Source: Zonotrichia leucophrys gambelii
Lineage: Eukaryota > Chordata > Aves > Passeriformes > Passerellidae
NCBI RefSeq assembly: GCF_028769735.1
Contig: NC_088178.1
Span: 30,047,357 to 30,111,356 of the forward strand
Length of the DNA: 64,000 nucleotides
Reading direction: 5' to 3'
Shown here: positions 44,401 to 57,718 of the stretch, piece after piece
Layout of the letters: each line of letters begins with the position of its first letter
Numbering within the stretch: the stretch's first letter is position 1
The notes under the pieces: generated by a model
Databases searched by the model: none
What the model saw: the letters and a program-made list of their open reading frames with translations, nothing else
Told to the model about the DNA's origin: nothing
Program-made: the position numbers and the translations under genes

Positions 44401-47400
44401 CAAGGCTCTTCCCAAGGATGATTTCTGCAGGAATTGCTCCAGCTGTGTTGCTCAGGAATTGCTCAGTCACCTGTGTCTGGATGAGGAAGGTGTCCTCCTC
44501 CTCCTCGAGCGCGACCTCGACCTCGAATGTCTTCGCTTTTCATCTTTTTTGTCTGAAAAAGGAAAAGTACAATAAAAACCAATGTTTTATTTTAATATTC
44601 AAAAAGATTTTCTAAAGGAAAGGACCCTGAGCTTCATGTAATTGATATAAATCAACCTGATCTTGTCATTTGAAGTGAAGGCTCATCTATAATTTTCTTC
44701 ACAAGACAAAAAGAACCAACAGAGGATGGGCATATGTTTGTGACACAAAATAACAGTTTTATGCAAAACTGGAGAAGCCAAAATTCAGAAAAAAATCTTA
44801 AGTCAGTGAAAAGCTGATGGCTGTAGGGCAATGGAAAATCCTGTGAAAATCCCAGAATCTGCCATTTCCTGAGGGGCTGAAGAACCTGACAAATGATTGT
44901 TTTAAATATCCCACAAAAAAGCCTCAAGCTAAGCAAGAGCAGGAGCTCTGTTCTTTCCTAGAAATCATCAGGAGGCTGCAGGACTGATGAATATTCTGTA
45001 TGAATATTCTGTATTTTCAGTGGTCAAGTTTCTGCCTCTCAGATTTGGTGGCTCTGACAATTATGAGAGCTGCTTGTCCTATAATCAAACCTGCTGAAAG
45101 AAGCTCCAAAAAAGAAAATTATTTACAAACCTCCCAGATTAGGAATGAAGATTAAGGAAAGCATCCCTGAGAAACATCAGCAGGGTGCCAAGTGGTGAGG
45201 CCAGGAAATGCACATTCCCTTGGAATTTGAGGCAGCAGCAAGGGAAGCCTGGTTGTTTTACAGCCTTCAAACCAGTGAATTTTGGGAAATCAATGGATTA
45301 ACTCCAAGGTGTTCCTGCAGGAAATGGAGCATCCACTGCAGGATGATTAAAAACCTCCTAAAGGAATTCCCCCAGAGCACAGGCTCGAAGGCAGAGCCCT
45401 GCAGAGCTCCAGTTTTGCTCAGAGCAGTGCCCAGGCCCGTTGCAGGCGCAGTTACCTGGCTCTATAGCAGCAGAGATTAAGGACTGTGCTTCTCGGACTC
45501 TCTTCATGGCCTCTTCTATTTCCTTACTGGAGGTATCTGATTTCAGACTGGGGGACACGAGACCTGCAGCCACGTGGTTCAGCCTGGCCAACAGAGAATT
45601 CCACAACTCAGCACTCAGCAACCCAAGGGATACAGCTCTGCAGAGCCCTGGAGTGGCTTTGGTTTGGAGGGACATCAATCTGATCCCACCCCCTGCCATG
45701 GGCACGGAACCTGCCCTAGCCCAGGCTGCTCCAAGGCCCTTCAGGCTCCAGCAGGCACTGAACCCATGGATATCCCCATGGATATCCCCATGGATATCCC
45801 CATGGAATCCCCCAGCAGTGCAGTACAAGGGTTTGGGAACACTGGTGCTTACTTTGGATCCACTGTGCTCATCAGTTTTAGGAGCTGATCTGCTGCAAGA
45901 GACTGTGAGGGAAAAACAAGGTTAGAACCAGGCTGGGAGATGGGAGAGCTCCAGAGAACTTTCCCTGGAATGTCCTCTGGAGTTCTCCCAGCTGGAAAAG
46001 CAGAGCAGAACAGCCCCAGCAAAGAGGAAAGGCTCCGCTGGGTGCTGTGCTGGGAGGGGTGAACAGCCCACGCTGGGGATTCATTTTCCACAGCAGCCAA
46101 AGCCAGCCCTGCCCGGGCAGGAGCAGGGATAAACCACAAATGGGTAAAACCACAAATGGGTAAAACCTCAAATGGATAAAAATACCAATGGATAAAAATA
46201 CACTGCTGGCGTGTGCCTGTCCTTATGCACCAGTAACCTTTTGTGCACAGGGTTTTCTGTCACTGCAAGAGAACAGAGCCCTCTCTAAGCTGTCTGTCCA
46301 ATGAAGACCTCAAGGCCAACTTATAAACATTTAAATAGTCCATGAAAAAAATGTATTTTACAGCTCTTAGGATAATCCAGGTATCATGATCAGTCACTGC
46401 CTGCACCAACGGGGTATTAAGAAAAAAGTTTAATTCTCACTCATTTTTTTATAATGAACCCCAACTTTCACTTTGAAATGTTTGTTACAATCTGATGGTT
46501 TAATGTACAAAAATCCTCCATCACCCCAAATTTACATTTTTCTAATTTGCCTTTAATTTTTTTTTATTTGTGATTTAATTTTCACCATCATTTACTTGTT
46601 CTTCCACATGGGAATACATAAAAAATTTAAGTGATGGCAGTAGCAATGCATTAAATTATTGCTGCTTCTTGTGGCTGTAAAAGAGTATTTTATTCTTACT
46701 TCTTCAATATTTTATCTATATAGATATGACCAACAGATTTATATTGATGTATTTTTTATTGATATAAATATCTAGTATAAATTCTAGTACTTAGTACTTA
46801 AAAGCCTGTTTTGTTCAGCTGTAACAACCTGATGAAGTTTCCTCACATTTTTGACACCTACAAAATTAAAAAACCAAACTACTTTTTACTTGAAGAACAC
46901 GGCAGGTTCGTGGCCTGATGATGACACATATTTGAAATATTTCACTGCTATTCCCAAATTATTCCTTGGCCCCTTCCAGCATTTACTTTGCTATTCAAGC
47001 AGGTATTTTTCATTCCAACCCCTGGCGTTCCCAGGCAGTGGCTGTGAGGTGGCACAAATAAAAGCCACTCTCAGAGCAGGAAAGGGGGCAATAAAGGATC
47101 TCTGGAATGAGGACGTACCTGGGAGTTCAGGTTGGCTCCAGGAAGCCCAAGAGCAGCAAGGGCAGGGTCGAGAGCAGGAGCTCCTAGAGCAGCTAAAGGG
47201 ACAGCACCAATCTGTGGCAGAGACAGCAGTTAGGGCACAGCAGTGACAAAACTCACTCAGGGACATCACTGGGCAGGGAAATAAAGGGGAAGGAGCAAAG
47301 CATTCCAGCAAACTGAAGGGATAGTTGAAAATGAAGTTATTTTTCAGTGCTAAAATGGAAATTCATTCCAAGTTTTTGAGGCTATTGCCCCATTTCTAAT

Positions 47401-50400
47401 TCATTTTAGGGTTGACATGGCCATGGTTTATGTTGAAAAGCAATTGAACAAGACTGCATCCCTGCAAATGTCTCCAATTTGGTGAAAAGGCTACTGGGAG
47501 AGCAGAAGGCTCCCTAAAGCAGCTGATTTTGGGCCATTTCAAATGAGATGATTGAGACAGACACCCAAAGCCAACACATAGTGCCAAGATGGCTGCACTG
47601 TGCAGCACAGTCCCCTGAAATGATGTGCTGAACACATCCCACCAGAGGGGCTGGGGGCAGAGCCACAGCTGCAGTTCAGGTGGCTCAGCATCCATTTCCA
47701 GGATTCACATGCACACTTTTTACAGTGAATGAAATCTCTGGGTTGTATTTGGTTCTCCCAGCCCCTTCCCTGGGTTCCAAAGGTTAAATTCAGGCTCTTC
47801 CCTCCTGAGCAGCTCCGTGGCCAGGGGCTCCTTCAGCTAAGCAGGAGCTGGGGAGGGTTTGAGAGGTGCAGAATTAATGAGGCTTCATTGTGATTAATTT
47901 GCCTCCTGCACTTTGATTCTGTGCCCTGTTAAGAGCTGAGCTGTGACTCCAGCTTCTCCCACAATGTGCAATTCTCACTGTTCATCTTCCACATGAATTC
48001 CTGTGGGTTCACACAAGCAGGCTCCAATTTTCCCCTCAGCTGGAGGATTAATGAAGGGAATCTCACAGTGTGGCAGCTCCTTGGACTTGAGGAATTTACA
48101 ATCTGTGAGATCTCTACTGCTTGTCACATCTGTAAAGTACAGCGGGTGAGAGGGGTGGGAGGCACAAACAGGGCCCTGAGGAACCAGGAAAGAGGAAATA
48201 AGGATATTCCATCTAACAGCTTGTCACTGTCATGCCCCAATGCAGCAGGGTCGATTGGAATGAACACATCAGCCCTGAAAGAAAGAGCAGGAGGGAAGGG
48301 GAATGCAGCAGCAGACACCCAGGGTCCCCAGCCTACCTGAGAGAGAGGGTTGGGAGTGGGCAGCAGGCCACCCCCGGGCAGCAGCCCTGCCACGGCATTA
48401 GCTGGTGCCAGGAGAGACAAAGCCTTAGTCTCATCAGGAATGACTCCTGCAGGGAAACAGCCTGGCATTAGAGGGCAGCCCAGCCCAGAGGCACCAAATA
48501 CACAAATACACCCAGCAAAGTCTCCCTGATACACCACCTGAGTTTGTTGAAAGTACTTATGTTGGCTAAAATACAAAGCTTGATGGCTATTAATATTTAG
48601 CATTAACTTTTTTTGTCAGAATGCAACTTCAATGGGTGACAATTTGACTGTTCCTTTTTCTCTACAAAAGGTTAAGTTTCTAGAGCAAAAAAATAGCACA
48701 ATACACACTACTTTGTTGTTAACACTGCCAAGGTTTCATCACCTGTACTCGATTTTTAAGTCATGAACCAAACGTAAGCAAGCACAGTCGGTTCTCCAGG
48801 GGTGAGAGTGCTCTCAACTTTCAAAAGCTGTTTTATGAACAACGACTCGTGTCGGCTGCTTCACTACAAAGCACACAGAAAAATCAAGATACACAAGACA
48901 AAAAAAGTTGGATTTAGGGGTTAATAATATGGTACAGTTCACTATGTTTTCTTTTTACACCTACCATACAAATTTTGGCAAACTTAAAGAGAAGGGATGG
49001 GTGTTTTTGGGTAGGGCTTTTGCTGCCGTGTCCCATGGAATGCGGTCCCTGCGGCTCTCCGGGAAGGCTGGGGCTGTGGCTGTGGCTGGGACACACACAG
49101 GGATGCTGGCACATTCCTTACCTGTGCAGTAAAAGGCTTTTGCTCCAACATGTGCCAGCCTAGAGCACCAGCAGTGCTGTGGCACAGGGGACTCCTGCAG
49201 CCAGCTAAGCCCAGGGGTTACTGCACTGCCTGCTCTGCACAGAGTGCTCAGGGCCCTACTAGCAAACACGTGTGCAGGGAGTTTTACTCTATCCAACAGC
49301 AAAAGCCCTATACAGATGGATTAATTTGTTAATGTGCCCAAGCCCCCAAAATGAGAGTTCAATAAAACAATTTTACTATATAGTTGCAAATACCAGTAGT
49401 GTTTCTGTAATACATATTAAGAAACTGCATCTCATCATAAAACATACAATATGTACAGGGCACTTAAGAGAAACTGGATAAGCTGCAGAAGAAAACTGTT
49501 GGGTGGTATTTTCAGCAGGGCCTGGTATATAGTTCAGGCTGAACCAGGGAAAAGAACTGTAAAACACAACAACAAAAAAGAAAAACCACTGTTAAATAAA
49601 GGTAATGGTTCCTCCCACCTATACTGAGAAGTGCCGATAATCTACACAAATGTACAATACACAGCACTGATATCTGGCTCGTGGCACTGAGCTGGCAGCA
49701 CTTTAGATACCCAAAGTTATGGAGGGACAGGGAAAAAGGTCATGGAGGCAAAGGGCAGGAATGCATAAATATATCAACATACCTACAGAGAGATTACGGG
49801 GTCATTTGGCATGCAAAATTATGTCTCAAGAGGATATTTATCAATTACAGCTAAACATTTCAAATTAGTGCAACTACAACATTTCTGGCATCTAAATACA
49901 AATCCTCAGACTTAGCTCGAGACACCTCACAGAAGATCTGCATCCATTAAAAAAATTCATGCATCTGATCCTCTAATTGTTTCTTTAAAAAGTATTTAAA
50001 TAAACTACAATTTAAAAAAAGCAATGAGGCCCCTCACCAGTTAATTTTCATGCTTCAAGAGCTTTTTTTACTGCTGCTTTGTTAGAACCATGAAATACTG
50101 CATGAATGTGTAGAAATGAAAGAAAAAGAAACAGACAAAAGAAACAAACATTAACCAAAGAACCTAAACACCCCCCCCAGCCATCTTTAACCTTAAGAGT
50201 TCCTTCCAAATCCAGGAATTAGCCCAGAGAAAATGACAAATACTAAACCTTACCGTAGCCTTTGTGTATAGCTCTATAACACAAAGCAACAGCCAACACC
50301 AAAGTGTCTGTGTGAGCTAAAACTTGGGACAGGGGGGGAATTATTGCGCTAAACAGATAATAAACATTTGCTTTAGTGACAGGCAATAATCACACAGGTT

Positions 50401-53400
50401 CATTAGCACAGCAGACATCAGAGAGAGCAGGGCCCCACTCAGCACAGGCCTGGCTTTAAGCACATCAGCAGTGGCACTGTGGGCTGGGGAAATGCTGCTC
50501 CTGCTTCAGCTGGGACCCTGGCAGCTCAGTTTTGGGGCAAAACTGGATTCCAGCACAAGGATGGGATTATCAAGCCAGGGCAATGCTTTATTGGCTGAAC
50601 ATCTCCCTTGTGATGTGCCATTCAATTCTGAACTGTCAGACACACAAGGTACAGCCCAGGAGTGACTCCTTGACAGGCCCAGGAAAATATTCTACTTTAA
50701 TAATTGCATTTTCTGCAGCCCAGCTGCTGGGCAGGTGTCTCTGTGTGCCAGGTTTATCCACAGTGGACAAAGTGGGACTGACAAAGAGAAAGGTGGGTTT
50801 ATCCTTGTAGGAAGAGTTAAACACTGGCATTACTGCCATGGGCCTTGGAGAATATTCCAGCAGAACCCCTCGGGCCTGGTGCTGTGTTTAACACCCACAC
50901 AGGGACAAGCAGCTCTCAGCTCTGCAGCAGGAGCAGTAACTCCACTGCAGAAGGGGCTCTGAGCCCCCAGCAGCAGCAGGGCTCGGTCAGAGGCTGCACA
51001 TTCCTACACTCCAGCAATTAGGCTGCACATCTGTAAAGTTTAAGTTTCGTATCTTTTAAGCTTAAAGAATACAAAGATAAGATAAGACAGCTCCCCAGGC
51101 CTCAAGAGATAGCTCCAGTATGACAGATTAAGATTACAGGTGTGACCCCAGGCCATGTACCCAACTTAGCGGTGTAGTATGACTTAATCTGCAAGATTTT
51201 ATTCAATTCAACCTTTCCCAGAAGTAAATCAAGAAATGCACAAGTACAATGGAAATCAGTTACTTCTAAAGCAAGTCTAGAAGAGTTTAATAAGACTTCT
51301 GTAAGAAGAGGTGTCTTCTCAGCACTTTGCTTTTAAGGTAAGTTCCAAAAACCCTGCTCATTGCCTTTCAAATTACTGTAACACCCTAAAATGTAAAAAT
51401 AAAAAGAAGAAGAGAAAATGTAGTTAACAAGTGGTTACACCAGGAAAACACTTGGGGACTTGAGTGCTTGCTGGCCTTTAGTTAATGGCTAGAATCCCCT
51501 GTAGCTGCAGAGGACCCACTGTTTTTCAGTCATCTGGAAGGGCTTTGCATTTGCCTTCTCCACTACAAAAATCACACACACAAATAACAGAGAGAAGAGT
51601 TTATTATTTAGTGAAATTCTATTAAATATATCAAGGATGAACAAGAAAACTTGGAATTAAAAACTAGGACCAGTGCCCATGTGGCACCTCTTGGAAGTTG
51701 TCACTTTTGAATTAAACCATAATTATTCAAACCCTTGGTATACTGGACTCCACAAGGAGAGTGAGGGCCTTTTTTTGGGGATGTTCCCAATTAAATGCAG
51801 TGGCAGCATAGCCCAAAGGAATGTTAATTACTCTCCCATGCACTCTCAGGGAGGGAGAAACCATTCTCATGAAGAGAGTGAAACAATTATTAAGGTAAAA
51901 TTTCCTTAAAATATGGACCTGTTTGCATTACAAACTGTTTGGGAAAATGTCTCATTGAGACTGACACGGAGCAAAATTGGCATAGAATTCTGCCTAAAAC
52001 GTTCTTAGACACACAAAAAAAAACCTTCAAGACACACAAAACTTTCCAGTTGGATTTGGTGTCACTCTGGAAACACAGTGACCAAATGCAGGGGCCAAGG
52101 CAATATACCAAGGGTTTCAGAATGGCAATCTCTGACGTGTTTGACACAGACTACTGTCAAATTCTGAGCACTGGACAGGAACCAACCACCACCCAAGGGT
52201 GGCCCCATAGAACACCAAACAAGTTACAAACCTTCAGCATAGGGAACGACTATGAGGGCTCTGTCAACGAACACAGTGTTTGTCAGGTGCTGGGCCACCA
52301 CGGCCGAGTCGGGGTCGTGGAACTTTACAAAGCACACGCGCGACGACACCGGCAAGGGGGAGTCACTGCAAGAGACAGAGCCACGTCAGGGACAGTGCCA
52401 ACAAACCCAACCCCAACCACACCAGCTGTCATACCCCCTCTGGGAGCTGCACGGGAGCTCTGTCATCCCCTGGAGCTGCACATGAGCTCTGTTATCCCCT
52501 GGAGCTGCACGTGAGCTCTGTTATCCCTTGGAGCTGCACGGGAGCTCTGTTATCCCCTGGAGCTGCACATGAGCTCTGTTATCCCCTGGAGCTGCACGGG
52601 AGCTCTGTTATCCCCTGGAGCTGCACAAGGAGCTCTGCATCCCCTGGAGCTGCACGGGAGCTCTGTCACCCCCTGGAGCTGCACCAGAGCTCTGTCATCC
52701 CCTGGAGCTGCACGGGAGCTCTGACATCCCCTGGAGCTGCACGGGAGCTCTGTCATCCCCTGGAGCTGCACATGAGCTCTGTCATCCCCTGGAGCTGCAC
52801 AGGAGCTCTGTTATCCCCTGGAGCTGCACCAGAGCTCTGTCATCCCCTGGAGCTGCACATGAGCTCTGTCATCCCCTGGAGCTGCACCAGAGCTCTGTCA
52901 TCCCTTGGAGCTGCACGGGAGCTCTGTTATCCCCTGGAGCTGCACCAGAGCTCTGTCATCCCTGGAGCTGCACCAGAGCTCTGTCATCCCCTGGAGCTGC
53001 ATGGGAGCTCTGTTATCCCTTTGGGGCTGCACCAGAGCTCTGTCATCCCCGGAGCTGCATGGGAGCTCTGTTATCCCTTGGAGCTGCACGAGAGCTCTGT
53101 TATCCCTGGAGCTGCACCAGAGCTCTGTCATCCCTGGAGCTGCACCAGAGCTCTGTCATCCCTTGGAGCTGCACCAGAGCTCTGTCATCCCTTGGAGCTG
53201 CACGGGAGCTCTGTTATCCCTTGGAGCTGCACGAGAGCTCTGTCATCCCTTGGAGCTGCACCAGAGCTCTGTTATCCCTTGGAGCTGCACGGGAGCTCTG
53301 TCATCCCCTGGAGCTGCACGGGAGCTCTGTCATCCCCTGGAGCTGCACCAGAGCTCTGTTATCCCCTGGAGCTGCACCAGAGCTCTGTCATCCCCTGGAG

Positions 53401-56400
53401 CTGCACGGGAGCTCTGTCATCCCCTGGAGCTGCACGGGAGCTCTGTTATCCCCTGGAGCTGCACGGGAGCTCTGTCATCCCCTGGAGCTGCACGGGAGCT
53501 CTGTCATCCCCTGGAGCTGCACATGAGCTCTGTTATCCCTTGGAGCTGCACGGGAGCTCTGTTATCCCCTGGAGCTGCACGGGAGCTCTGTTATCCCCTG
53601 GAGCTGCACGGGAGCTCTGTCATCCCCTGGAGCTGCATGGGAGCTCTGCTCTCCAAGAGCGGCCACCTAAATGCAAATTCCACCCTGGCTGGGAGGAAAA
53701 CTTGGCTGAAAAAGGAGATAAAGTGACCAATTCTGTCTCAGTTAAACTCTGAGGTTCCACACTCGCTGCTTTAGGCCCCAGATGACTGATTAAGGTAAAT
53801 TGTGAAACGAAGAGGGTGATGATTAAAGGATCCTTGGGCGTGTAGGGGCAGGGTGTGGGGTGAAGGATTTGATCTGACACAGGGCAGGGAGGGGTGGGAT
53901 GCTGGGAAGGAATTCCTGGCTGGGAGGGTGCTGAGACCCTGGAATGGAATTCCCAGATTTGCTGTGGCTGCCCCTGGATCCCTGGCAGTGCCCAAGGCCA
54001 GGCTGGAGCACCTGGGACAGTGGGAGGTGTCCCTGCCATGGCAGGGGTGGCACTGGATGAGCTCTAAGGTCACTCCCAACCCAAACCAGTCTGGGATTCT
54101 GTTTCATTCATCAACCCAATTCCATCCCAGCTTCACCATGCTCCCACATCCTGAGCAATGCCCAGGGCTGAGCTCCTGCCTGTCTTCAACAGGGAAGAAC
54201 AAACACAAGGAAATGTAAGGAGCTCCAGCAGGAATGAAACACTGAGCACACTCCAAGGTAGGCCTGGGCTGTTCCAGCTCAGAACAAGTGACTGTCAACC
54301 CACAAACCCAAAACTGAGAAGTTCTGAGCCACTTCAAAGAAAAACCAACCCAGAAATATCTACTTCCTATGACAGGAAGGAAAGGTAGAACTGCAGCTAT
54401 AACTTCCCTGATACCAAAGCAAACTGAAAAACCAGGTGCAGTCAATCCAGGCATGGGTTTTAAGAGCCCCCCTGTCCTGAAAGTGGGGCAGATTTTGCTG
54501 TAATTGGATGTACAGTGTGAAAGACAGGAAGGAAAATTCTTCTGCAGACAGAACTGTGGGACAGAGGAGTTGAAAGCTGCCTCCAGAAGCCCAGGCAGGG
54601 AGTGGAAGCAGCAGCAAATCCTAAACCCCTTGTTCCTACGCCAGGCCAGAGATCCAGACCAGCCTGGGGAGCTCTGAAAACATCCCTGATCCTGACAAAA
54701 AGCTGCTTTTCCTCCCTGGATTGCCAGCCCAACTCCAAAACATCCCACTTCAAAGGCAGCCCAGCTCCTGAGCAGTTTGATCAAACCTTTCAGCACTGGG
54801 GGCTGTCACAATTCAGGGAGCAGCTCCGACACCAGCACACAGATCCAGGCTCTATTCTGGGCACTGCAAATGCCAAAAGCTCCCTCAGCCTCAGCCCCAC
54901 CGGCCCCAACGTGCACAACTGCCCCCAGTGTCTGTCACACCACACTTCAATAACCTTACATTTCACCTGGTGTGGAAAACTAAATTGGAGCCAGCACACT
55001 GCAGCTTCTGAAACATTAAAATTAGAAACAGCCACTTGCTCCCACAGCTTGCAGACTGAATAAATTGGGAAATAACTGCAGTGATAAATGAGAAAAAAAA
55101 TTGAATCTGTTGGCTCATTTGTGCCCAGGAATCCACAGCAGCTTGCCAAAATGGTGCCTTTTTTAGCCTGCAAGTAATAATTAATAACAAGAAATAAAAA
55201 ATAATGATTACATAGAACCAAAGAAGCCTTAGTAGAAGGCATTTAACAATATCACAGAAAAATTGTAAAGGAAAGTAAATCAAGGGTTGATGGCAGAGCT
55301 GAAGGAGTTCCTAATCCAAACTGTATAAAAATTACACAATTCATTATAGAGATGCAGCCCAGTATTTTTTAGCATTTTTAAAATGCCAGATAACAAAGGA
55401 ATGTGAATCAGAGCAGATCCTGTTGACTCTTCAGCAGCTCCTGTTTACAGCCAGGAGTGCCTGTGGGAATGCTTTGGGGTAGCTGAGCTTTCTCCCAAAA
55501 TAATGAACCTAAAATATCAACTGAAAATGTGTGAGGCAACGCTTCTGCAGCCTGACATTTAATTTACATCTGTGTATTGCACTTTTAAAAACGGTATTTC
55601 CACTCACTCTCAAATCCAAGCTGGGTGAAATTCAGCAAGAACTGGATGTTCTCAACAGCTCCCAAAAAAAGCCACCATCCATCATTATTCTAATTCACCC
55701 AAGGCTGAAGCATTCAGGAATTGTCTCTCAGCCATTGGAATGCTGGGACACACAAGGATTTCCTGGGGCTGCAATACAGAAAACTCAGAAATCCACTCCC
55801 TCCACTTTCCAGTCTGGATGGAGCTTTATGGAATATAATAAAGATGAGAAGCAGGCAATGGAGTCGGGGAAAAGCAGAAGGAGGAGGGGGAGGAGAACTG
55901 GAAGAAGTCCCAAAGCAGATTGTGCATTAAAGATGCAGCTGAGGTGTACAAGAAATGGGAAACAGGGGATTAAATAAACTGGGAAAAGGGGTGGATGAGG
56001 GGAGAGGAGGAAAAACAGGAATTGAGAGAAGCTCAGGAAGTTACACATGATCTGGAAGAGCAGGAGAATGAGGAAGTTCTACAGCAGAGCCAGAGTGCCA
56101 CAGATCAAACAAAGAGGTGGAGCAAAGGAAATGGGATTGGTTCCTGCCATACTACAGGCAAGGGAGAATCCCAGCAGGATCCAGGAAGGAATCCAGATCA
56201 TGGGGAGAATTCACTGATTATGATTTATATCCCACACCCCTCCAAAAATGCATGGGCACCACGGGAAGGGAGAAGTCAGGAGATGGAATCTGAGGGAGAA
56301 GGAGCAGAAAAAGAAGGTGGCACTACTAGAAAATGTGCCTTCCTTTGGGGGGATGTGGATGGGGCCCTGAAGAGCCAGAGCAGACTCCCATCAGCCCAGG

Positions 56401-57718
56401 GAAAACTCCCTGGGGGTGAGCTCCTCACACGAGGGAAACGACACCAAGGCACGGCAGCAACCTCTGAACAGGTCAGTTAATGTGTACACAAAGCTACAAA
56501 GTGTCAGAGACACAAACCACCCCAACAACCGCCCTGAAAAACGAGACAAAGCGCTCAGACACAGAGCAGGCCGGAAAGGACTGCTCTGCCACGCCAGGTA
56601 TCCCAGCTGGGAACAAGGGAACTCCCTCTGGAACTGTCTTTGGTTTCTGTTAACAGGGACAGAAACCTCAGTGAGGAAAAACAAATGTTCTGCTAGAGTT
56701 TTTTTCCTCTAAAATAATAAACCCAAGTAATCTGGGGTATTACAAATAATTGATTGTTTGATCAATGTTCAACGTGGCAGAAAGCAGCCCTTTAATTTAT
56801 ATGATGAATATGCAAACCACCAACACATAACGACACCAGGCTTTGTAAATCAATCAAACTGAAACCATCAGCACTGCCAACACCCAGGTTTTATACTGCA
56901 TCAGAAAGGATTTATGTTCATTAGAACTTAATTTATGTTCATTATTTATGTTCATTAGAACTTAACTGCAAGTGAAGATATAAAAACTGCCTTCTTTTTT
57001 TTTTGTTTGCTGCTATTTGTAAATTGCCGGGGTACTTGAAACTTTCTTTCAGTTATACACACACTTGAAATGTGCATTATTTGTTTCAATTTGCGCTGAA
57101 TTCCTTGCAAAAGGTGCAACTGACAAATCCGTATTTGTCACTTTCCTTTCAGCTCAGCACAGATCTGTTTGCACGGAACACAAATACCAGAAGTGTATTT
57201 TTTGTACCTTAGTGGTAAGCTGCTCTTCTAGCAAAAAATCGTTTGTAACAAACGCATTTATGTACACTGGAAGTTTTGGCGCTGCGGGGGTGACGCAGAG
57301 AGCAGAGGCTCAGCGGGCACAAACAGCTCCCGGAGACAAACGTGGCTTTCACCGGAGCCGCACGTGCCGCTCCACGCCCGCAGTCCCGTGCCCGAGCGGG
57401 GCCGTGCGGGGCGCACCGGCAGCGAGAGCCGCCCCCGCCGCGGCCGGGCGGGATCGCGGGGAGCGGGGGCGGCCCGGGCCGGGAGCCAGGCAGGGAGCGA
57501 GGGAGGCGGCGCCGGGCCGCGGGCAGGGCGGGGGGGGAGGGACGGACGGACGGGGGGGAGGCGGCGGCGCCGGGCCGGGCCCGCACTCACTCGGGGGGGA
57601 AGAGGCGCAGCTCCTCGATCTTGCCCAGGAAGCCGAAGAGGGTCCGCATCTGCTCCGAGCTGGCGCTGGGCGAGACGTTGGTGACCTGGATCACGTCGGT
57701 GCCGCTGCTGGAGGCCAT
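41410..57718 (-). CDS. SRSF11: SRSF11, serine/arginine-rich splicing factor 11 (complete, 12 coding exons)
   Basis: Exons: 57718-57591, 52365-52232, 48446-48337, 47211-47119, 45902-45853, 45583-45456, 44552-44471, 43846-43715, 43141-43052, 42503-42408, 41846-41708 and 41604-41410 (stop). They give 458 residues; human has 484, which includes a longer glycine-rich N-terminus. The RRM spans exons 1-2 (VIQVTNVSPSASSEQMRTLF, VSSRVCFVKFHDPDSAVVAQ, FVDRALIVVPYAEG). A hydrophobic linker follows (SLLAPANAVAGLLPGGGLLP), then SLAADQLLKLMSTVDPK and IEEAMKRVREAQSLISAAIE. The RS domain is in exons 7-11 with many SR/RS and KKEKKKDKDKE runs, and the acidic tail ends HHEEDMDMSD. It is a nuclear factor that modulates splice-site choice (family knowledge). 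A 5.2 kb intron 1 and a 3.8 kb intron 2 hold repeats and a possible cassette exon. Confidence 0.97.
42890..42960 (-). mobile_element. CR1 LINE fragment
   Basis: The plus strand shows GTTTGGAGTGGAAGGGGCCT, then CAAAGCCCAGCTCCTTCCAT, the complement of a CR1 tail, in SRSF11 intron 9. Confidence 0.6.
43275..43655. repeat. 16-bp minisatellite in SRSF11 intron 8
   Basis: About 23 perfect-period units of CCCCGTGGGGACACAG, with two alternating variable sites (CCCCGT or CCCTGT, and ACACAG or ACCCAG). It sits between two RS-domain exons. Open frames through it on both strands are artefacts. Confidence 0.97.
45655..45812 (-). mobile_element. CR1 LINE 3' fragment followed by a 15-bp tandem repeat
   Basis: The plus strand has GGTTTGGAGGGACATCAATC, CCACCCCCTGCCATGGGCAC and CCCAGGCTGCTCCAAGGCCC, the complement of CR1 (45655-45745). 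At 45763-45812 the word CCATGGATATCC is repeated three to four times. Located in SRSF11 intron 5. Confidence 0.7.
46134..46201. repeat. 17-bp AT-rich tandem repeat
   Basis: Four imperfect copies of ACCACAAATGGGTAAAA in SRSF11 intron 4. The surrounding 46200-46860 is AT-rich unique-looking sequence with nothing else seen. Confidence 0.8.
48447..52231 (-). other. SRSF11 intron 2, repeat-poor
   Basis: 3.8 kb with no recognised CR1 body or tandem array, unusual for this window. It is AT-rich at 48600-50400. A strong minus-strand donor (CAG|GTAAGG, exon side ending 49122) follows several AG acceptors; see findings. Repeat poverty in SR-gene introns often goes with conserved regulatory or poison-exon sequence, which is inference here. 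Confidence 0.4.
52435..53645. repeat. 29-bp minisatellite in SRSF11 intron 1
   Basis: About 1.2 kb, roughly 42 units of GAGCTCTGTCATCCCCTGG followed by AGCTGCACGG, with variable ACGG/CCAG/ATGA ends and T/C variation in TTATCC or TCATCC. The unit is stop-free in all three plus frames and 29 is not a multiple of three, which explains the 490-residue open frame. Confidence 0.97.
53876..54112 (+). mobile_element. CR1 LINE 3' end in SRSF11 intron 1
   Basis: Contains GGGATGCTGGGAAGGAATTC, GGCTGCCCCTGGATCCCTGG, GTCCCTGCCATGGCAGGGGT and CCCAACCCAAACCAGTCTGG, ending GATTCTGTTTCATT. It is antisense to SRSF11. The rest of the intron to 57590 holds unique-looking, partly purine-rich sequence. Confidence 0.85.

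Noticed and set aside
52280..53752. 490-residue frame rich in SSVIPWSCTGAL
   Set aside because: 29-bp tandem array translated in all three frames in turn; it lies in SRSF11 intron 1 on the opposite strand.
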